Under the pieces are notes generated by a model. The model was not told the DNA's origin. It did not search any database and worked only from the letters and a program-made list of their open reading frames with translations. Shown one piece after another: positions 13,926 to 17,631 of a DNA stretch of 17,631 nt. This DNA is from RGIG4694 sp964501705 (GTDB lineage: Bacteria > Bacillota > Clostridia > Oscillospirales > Ruminococcaceae), in assembly GCA_964501705.1 (NCBI GenBank), contig CAZCUQ010000029.1, positions 1 to 17,631 of the forward strand, given 5' to 3'. The translations under genes were made by a program, and so were the position numbers. The stretch's first letter is position 1. Each line of letters starts with the position of its first letter.

Positions 13926-14504
13926 CTAATGTCGCTGACTATTATTATAAAGGTTTTTGTAGCTTTTATAAGCTGACGTCACCTTATTTACGTAATGCTT
14001 GGTAGCGGCGGAGGGGATATCGCGGAGATTTTCCCCGTCGCCGTAGCGCGGATCGCCGAGCCATTTGTTGACATTTCCGCGTCCCGTATGATATGCCGCC
14101 GAGGAGATTTCCATACTGCCGTATTCTTCGTAAAGAAGTCTCAAAAGATACGTTCCGTATTTAATATTTATTTCCGGGTCAAGGATATCGTCATAAGATA
14201 CGTCCGATTCATCGCCCATGCGGTATTTTACCCACTCAAAGCTGTCCTCCATTATCTGCATAAGTCCCATAGCGCCCGCGTCGGAGACAGCGTTGGGGTC
14301 GAATCCGCTTTCCGTTTTGATTACAGCGTAGACGTAATATTTATCGAGATTATTTCTGCTTGCGTATTTTTCCACAAGCTCCTGATATTTCAAGGGATAG
14401 AAGATCGTTCTTTCAATATCGGGAAGCTTTATAATTATTCCCGTTAAAACGGCGAAAATCAAAAATATTCCCAAAAATCGGGATCTGTATTTTCTTTTTT
14501 TCAT
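13926..14504 (-). CDS. Membrane-anchored lytic transglycosylase (SLT domain)
   Basis: This encodes 192 residues; ATG at 14504 overlaps the coaE stop by 4 bp. The N-terminus KKRKYRSR followed by FLGIFLIFAVLTGIIIKL is a signal anchor. The SLT fold shows the catalytic glutamate in VIKTESGFDPNAVS, GAMGLMQIMEDSF, the inner helix DPEINIKYGTYLLRLL and SSAAYHTGRGNVNKWL, where HTG replaces the common NAG. It cleaves glycan strands of peptidoglycan on the outer side of the membrane. The pairing with coaE is seen in other Clostridia. The protein is complete and of normal length for this type. Confidence 0.92.
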   Translation of the reverse strand: MKKRKYRSRFLGIFLIFAVLTGIIIKLPDIERTIFYPLKYQELVEKYASRNNLDKYYVYAVIKTESGFDPNAVSDAGAMGLMQIMEDSFEWVKYRMGDESDVSYDDILDPEINIKYGTYLLRLLYEEYGSMEISSAAYHTGRGNVNKWLGDPRYGDGENLRDIPSAATKHYVNKVTSAYKSYKNLYNNSQRH

Positions 14505-15094
14505 TTCAGAAGTTTCTCCGCAGTTTCTTTGATTTGATTTTTAAGTTCATATTCGGTAGAGTTGTTTTCTATAATGATATCGGAATTTTCGCGGAAAAAT
14601 TCCTCCGTATGCTGTGAAGCGAATCTTTTACGAGCGCTTTCCTCTGATATTTTGTCTCTTTTCATAATTCTCCGAAGTCTTATATTTTCGTCCGCGACAA
14701 CGCTTACGATAACGCCGCACATTTTATCCTCTCCCGCTTCAAACAGCGTGGGAGCGTCGATGATAACATATTTTTCCCCATTTTCGCGGTATTTTTCCAA
14801 AAGAGCGGTTACTTTCATATTAATATATTTATATGAGATTTCATTAAGCGCGTGAAGCTTATCGCTGTCGGAAAAAACAATATCGGCGAGTTTTTTTCGG
14901 TCAAGAGTTTTATCATCGTTTAATATCTCCGCACCGAAATACGAAACTGTCTCGCGAAGGCAGGGGGAGTCCCTTTGCATAACCTCTCCGGCGATACTGT
15001 CGGCGTTTATAATAATAAAGCCCGCTTTTTCAAGCTCTTTGCCGACAAAGGTTTTTCCCGCGCCGCTTTGCCCCGTAAGACCTGTTATCTTCAT
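14501..15094 (-). CDS. coaE: Dephospho-CoA kinase
   Basis: This encodes 197 residues from ATG at 15094, overlapping the preceding and the following gene by 4 bp each. The P-loop GLTGQSGAGKT lies at residues 4-14, followed by NADSIAGEVMQ (the DxD/H-like substrate segment), YVIIDAPTLFEAG and RLRRIMKRDKISEESARKRFASQ, the lid region. It adds the 3-prime phosphate to dephospho-CoA with ATP, the last step of coenzyme A synthesis. Length and motifs are normal. Confidence 0.95.
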   Translation of the reverse strand: MKITGLTGQSGAGKTFVGKELEKAGFIIINADSIAGEVMQRDSPCLRETVSYFGAEILNDDKTLDRKKLADIVFSDSDKLHALNEISYKYINMKVTALLEKYRENGEKYVIIDAPTLFEAGEDKMCGVIVSVVADENIRLRRIMKRDKISEESARKRFASQHTEEFFRENSDIIIENNSTEYELKNQIKETAEKLLK

Positions 15095-16110
15095 AATTTG
15101 ATCACCCTGAAAGCGGCCGCGCGCAGAAGTCTGTTATAGACAGCAAGTCCCACTCCGTTTTCGCGCGGTTTTCTGGCGTATACCTTTTCGGCGTGAATTT
15201 CGTCAAGCTTACGGAGAACGCCGAATAATTCTCTTGCTTCTTCTTCGGGAGTATCTCCATAGGCAACGTATCTGTCGTTCGGGAAATTTTTCACGTCGGA
15301 GTTAAAGATCATGGAATAGGTTTTTTCGTCGGATTTTTTTGAAACGTATCCGATAAAATCCTCAAGACTTCCGTCAAGGATAGTAATTTCCGCCTTGGGA
15401 GCGTAGTGCTTATATTTCATTCCGGGAGAGAGGACCTTTTCGCCGTCGTTTATTTTTTCGGTTATTCCCCTTGCGTAGAGAACCTCGAAACCTGCGTTTA
15501 TCATATCCTCGCCCGAAACAAATCCGGGACGGAGAATCTTCACCTTTTCGCCCTCAAAGCAGACGACTGTGGATTCAACTCCCACGGCGCATTCGCCGCC
15601 GTCGATAATCGCGGGGATTCTCCCGTTCATATCCTCGTAAACATATTTTGCCGATGTAGGACTCGGACTGCCCGAAAGATTTGCCGACGGAGCGGCGATC
15701 GGAACGGCGCACGCCCTTATGAATTTCCGTGCGGTCTTGTTTGCGGGAACGCGGATACCGACTGTATCGAGTCCGCCGCTTGTAATTTGTGGGATAATAT
15801 CCTTTTTGGGGAGAATCACCGTAATAGGTCCGGGAGAAAATTCATCCATAAGTCTTGCCGCAGCGGCGGGAATTTCTCTCACATAATTTTCGCTCTCGGA
15901 AAAATCGCAAAGATGAACTATAAGCGGATTATCGGACGGTCTTCCCTTTGCCCTGTAAATATCGGCGACCGCTTCGGGATCGAGAGCATTTGCTCCGAGA
16001 CCGTAGACAGTTTCCGTAGGGAAGGCGACGAGTTCTCCTTTTTTAATAAACTCCGCAGCCGCGCTGATATCTTCGTCCGAAGCGGAAAGCGTCAAAGTAT
16101 TGTATTCCAA
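15091..16110 (-). CDS. Threonylcarbamoyl-AMP synthase, TsaC/Sua5 type
   Basis: This encodes 339 residues from TTG at 16110, with GGAGG 10 bases upstream, 2 bp after prfA. The N-terminal YrdC domain (about 1-205) has FPTETVYGLGANA, the KGRPSDNPLIVHL motif, and APSANLSGSPSPT. A linker containing LSPGMKYKHYAP leads into the C-terminal Sua5 domain (about 235-335). It makes threonylcarbamoyl-AMP from threonine, bicarbonate and ATP for the t6A modification of tRNAs that read ANN codons. The two-domain length is that of Sua5/YwlC rather than the short TsaC form. The neighbouring prfA gives a translation-related group. Confidence 0.94.
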   Translation of the reverse strand: MEYNTLTLSASDEDISAAAEFIKKGELVAFPTETVYGLGANALDPEAVADIYRAKGRPSDNPLIVHLCDFSESENYVREIPAAAARLMDEFSPGPITVILPKKDIIPQITSGGLDTVGIRVPANKTARKFIRACAVPIAAPSANLSGSPSPTSAKYVYEDMNGRIPAIIDGGECAVGVESTVVCFEGEKVKILRPGFVSGEDMINAGFEVLYARGITEKINDGEKVLSPGMKYKHYAPKAEITILDGSLEDFIGYVSKKSDEKTYSMIFNSDVKNFPNDRYVAYGDTPEEEARELFGVLRKLDEIHAEKVYARKPRENGVGLAVYNRLLRAAAFRVIKL

Positions 16111-16112
16111 AG

Positions 16113-17192
16113 TCAGCTTTCCTCCGTTTCTGCGGCAAGTCTTGCTGCCTCGTCGGCTGTTGCGAGAGCGTCGATAATTTCATCGAGACTGCCGTTTAAA
16201 ATGCTTTCCAGCTTATAAAGAGTAAGTCCGATACGGTGATCGGTCATTCTGCCCTCAGGGAAATTATAAGTCCGTATTCTTTCGGAGCGGCTGCCCGTTC
16301 CGACCTGGGAGCGTCTTTCGGAGGCGATCTTTTCATTTCTTTCCTGTTCTTTTTTTTCATAAAGGCGGGAGCTTAAAATTTTCATAGCCCTGTCCTTATT
16401 TTTATATTGAGATCTTTCGTCCTGACATTCAACGACAATACCCGTCGGCAAATGAGTTATCCTCACGGCGGATTCGGTCTTGTTGATATGCTGTCCTCCC
16501 GCGCCGGAAGCTCTGAAAACGTCGATTTTGAGATCGGCGGGATTTATTTCAAGCATGACCTCGTCTGCTTCGGGGAGAACGGCGGCGGTAACGGTAGACG
16601 TCTGGATTCTCCCCTGAGATTCCGTTTCGGGCACTCTTTGCACTCTGTGAACGCCGCTTTCAAATTTCAGCCGCGAATACGCGCCCTCACCCGAAATACA
16701 AAACGAGATTTCTTTATATCCTCCGAGTTCCGTTGGATTCGAGTTTAAGACCTCGGTTTTAAAGCCTTTTGATTCGGCGTACATTGAGTACATTCTGAAA
16801 AGGGAGTTAGCGAAAAGAGCGGCTTCTTCTCCGCCCGCGCCCGCACGGAGTTCCATAATGACGTTTCTTTCATCGTTAGGGTCTTTAGGGAGCAGAAGGA
16901 TTTTAAGTTCCTCTGCGGTCTTATCGGCGAGAGCGGCATTTTCGGAGTATTCCTCTTCGGCAAGTTCGCGCATTTCGCTGTCGGAGCCGCTGTCGTTCAT
17001 AAGTTCTCTTGCCTCATCGCGGGCATTTTGGTATTTCAGATATTCTCTGAATTTACCGATAACGGGCGTAAGGCTTTTATATTCTTTCATAAGGGCGGCG
17101 TACTGTTTATTATCGTTTACAACGGCGGTATCGGAGAGTTTATTATTTATTTCCTCGAATCGTTCTTCAGCTTTTTTTAATTTATCTAACAT
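16113..17192 (-). CDS. prfA: Peptide chain release factor 1
   Basis: This encodes 359 residues from ATG at 17192 after GGAGG. Domain 3 carries the catalytic GGQ (residues 232-234, in ASGAGGQHINKTES), and domain 2 has RVQRVPETESQGRIQTSTV with the PxT-type codon-recognition motif (PET, 188-190) expected for RF1, which reads UAA and UAG. The N-terminal helical domain (KKAEERFEEINNKL) is complete. The RF2 motif SPF is absent, which rules out RF2. It lies 3 bp after the DUF951 gene. Confidence 0.96.
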   Translation of the reverse strand: MLDKLKKAEERFEEINNKLSDTAVVNDNKQYAALMKEYKSLTPVIGKFREYLKYQNARDEARELMNDSGSDSEMRELAEEEYSENAALADKTAEELKILLLPKDPNDERNVIMELRAGAGGEEAALFANSLFRMYSMYAESKGFKTEVLNSNPTELGGYKEISFCISGEGAYSRLKFESGVHRVQRVPETESQGRIQTSTVTAAVLPEADEVMLEINPADLKIDVFRASGAGGQHINKTESAVRITHLPTGIVVECQDERSQYKNKDRAMKILSSRLYEKKEQERNEKIASERRSQVGTGSRSERIRTYNFPEGRMTDHRIGLTLYKLESILNGSLDEIIDALATADEAARLAAETEES

Positions 17193-17195
17193 ATT

Positions 17196-17384
17196 TTAAT
17201 CCTCCGTTTTGCGGGTAACAGATTTAATATTTCTTTCGATTTTACTTCTGGGCACCATAAATTCATGTCCGCATCCCATACATTTCAGTTTAAAGTCCAT
17301 TCCGGAGCGAAGCACAAGCATTTGTTTGCTTTTACAGGGGTGTTCTTTTTTCATAAGAAGTACATCTCCCGTGCGGATATCCAT
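17196..17384 (-). CDS. DUF951 family small protein
   Basis: This encodes 62 residues from ATG at 17384, with AAAGGA about 9 bases upstream. The pattern GDVLLMKKEHPCKSK, then FKLKCMGCGHEFMVPRSKIERNIK, is the DUF951 signature, with three cysteines (17, 35, 38) that can hold a metal. The family (YyzM-like) is widespread in Firmicutes near translation or replication genes, and its job is not known. It leads the prfA-TsaC/Sua5-coaE-SLT operon and has a promoter directly upstream. Confidence 0.85.
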   Translation of the reverse strand: MDIRTGDVLLMKKEHPCKSKQMLVLRSGMDFKLKCMGCGHEFMVPRSKIERNIKSVTRKTED

Positions 17385-17419
17385 AGAATCATTCCTTTAC
17401 TTTACAAATCGCTGTTTCT

Positions 17420-17460
17420 ATTATACCACACTATTTTCCGAAAGGAAAGTATTTTCGGAA
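17420..17460 (-). promoter_or_regulatory. Promoter of the DUF951-prfA operon with flanking inverted repeat
   Basis: TATAAT (17425-17420) with an extended -10 (TGG before it) and a weak -35 (TTTCCT, 17448-17443). An inverted repeat TTCCGAAA-N9-TTTCGGAA (17436-17460) has the -35 region in its loop, so it may be an operator or a stem. The extended -10 could compensate for the poor -35 box. Confidence 0.6.
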
Positions 17461-17545
17461 TATTTTTAAAAAAATTCGGGAAATTTTTTGGGGAAAAAAG
17501 TATTTTCTCTCCAAAAAAGAGCGTTTTTGCTGTTCAAGTTAATTT

Positions 17546-17631
17546 TTATATGTTGTTTTTGTCATTGTTTCCGCCTTTAGCTTCAATTACGTTATCATTT
17601 GATGTTTGTCTTATCGTTTCCGCAATAACCT
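17546..17631 (-). CDS. C-terminus of an unidentified gene, partial
   Basis: An open frame enters from the right edge and ends with TAA at 17548-17546. The visible residues are VIAETIRQTSNDNVIEAKGG then NNDKNNI. The polar, Asn-rich tail looks like a disordered C-terminus. I cannot name the gene. The 160 bp that follow hold A/T runs and weak stems, but no convincing terminator. Confidence 0.5.
   Translation of the reverse strand, partial: VIAETIRQTSNDNVIEAKGGNNDKNNI

Noticed and set aside
15406..16218. Open frame of 270 codons on the plus strand
   Set aside because: It is antisense to the threonylcarbamoyl-AMP synthase gene, which has full domain support; Cys/Arg/Gly-rich composition is typical of a shadow frame.
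17490..17512. Stem of A/T-rich arms after the partial right-edge gene as a terminator
   Set aside because: The stem has a mismatch and a wobble pair, consists mainly of A-T pairs and is not followed directly by a U-tract.
1..17631. tRNA, rRNA or insertion sequence
   Set aside because: I found no cloverleaf or rRNA-like stretch, no transposase motif and no terminal inverted repeats with target duplications.

Overview
The window comes from a Gram-positive bacterium of the Clostridia type, perhaps Oscillospirales or Ruminococcaceae; this placement is inferred. The grounds are a moderate-GC genome, strong GGAGG ribosome binding sites, frequent TTG starts, a DUF951-prfA-TsaC/Sua5 cluster, and phage proteins of Firmicutes siphophage type. 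Every gene I accept lies on the minus strand, so transcription runs from high to low coordinates.

Right half (about 8779-17631), housekeeping. A truncated C-terminus of an unknown gene enters at the right edge. Then comes a tight operon: DUF951 small protein, prfA (RF1), threonylcarbamoyl-AMP synthase, coaE and a membrane-anchored lytic transglycosylase, joined by 2-3 bp gaps or 4 bp stop/start overlaps. A second pair is an M18 aminopeptidase and coaBC, also with a 4 bp overlap. A third is a PAP2-family phosphatase and a secreted M14 zinc carboxypeptidase that carries N-terminal wall-binding-like repeats. Each unit has a plausible sigma-A promoter.

Middle (8288-8778), about 490 bp with no accepted gene but dense regulatory structure. 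Two roughly 64 bp direct repeats each carry a near-perfect leftward promoter (TTGACA, 17 bp, TATAAT with extended -10), and they share LexA-like palindromes of the GAAC-N4-GTTT type. Two transcript hairpins and a cluster of TTGCA-N3-TGCAA palindromes follow.

Left half (1-8287), a packaging, head and tail operon of phage origin. In transcription order it encodes a zinc-ribbon protein, a terminase small subunit reduced to its C-terminal part, a complete terminase large subunit, portal, short scaffold-like protein, major capsid protein, head-tail connector, head closure protein, tail terminator, tail tube, Gp15 family protein, a 71-residue protein, a small baseplate protein and a hub-like protein that runs off the left edge. 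No integrase, phage repressor or replication gene lies between the host genes and the terminase. A long tape measure gene is missing from its canonical place (only 71 codons stand there), the minor head protein usually found after the portal is missing, and TerS lacks its usual N-terminal DNA-binding region.

The most interesting reading is a compact, possibly domesticated DNA-packaging particle (gene-transfer-agent-like, or a minimal-tail phage) under an SOS-like promoter array next to cell-wall enzyme genes. A decaying prophage is the main alternative. The hub-like reading frame has no canonical start and joins the upstream gene at CTT TGA C, the same sequence as the RF2 programmed +1 frameshift site. 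This is either real recoding or a one-base indel.
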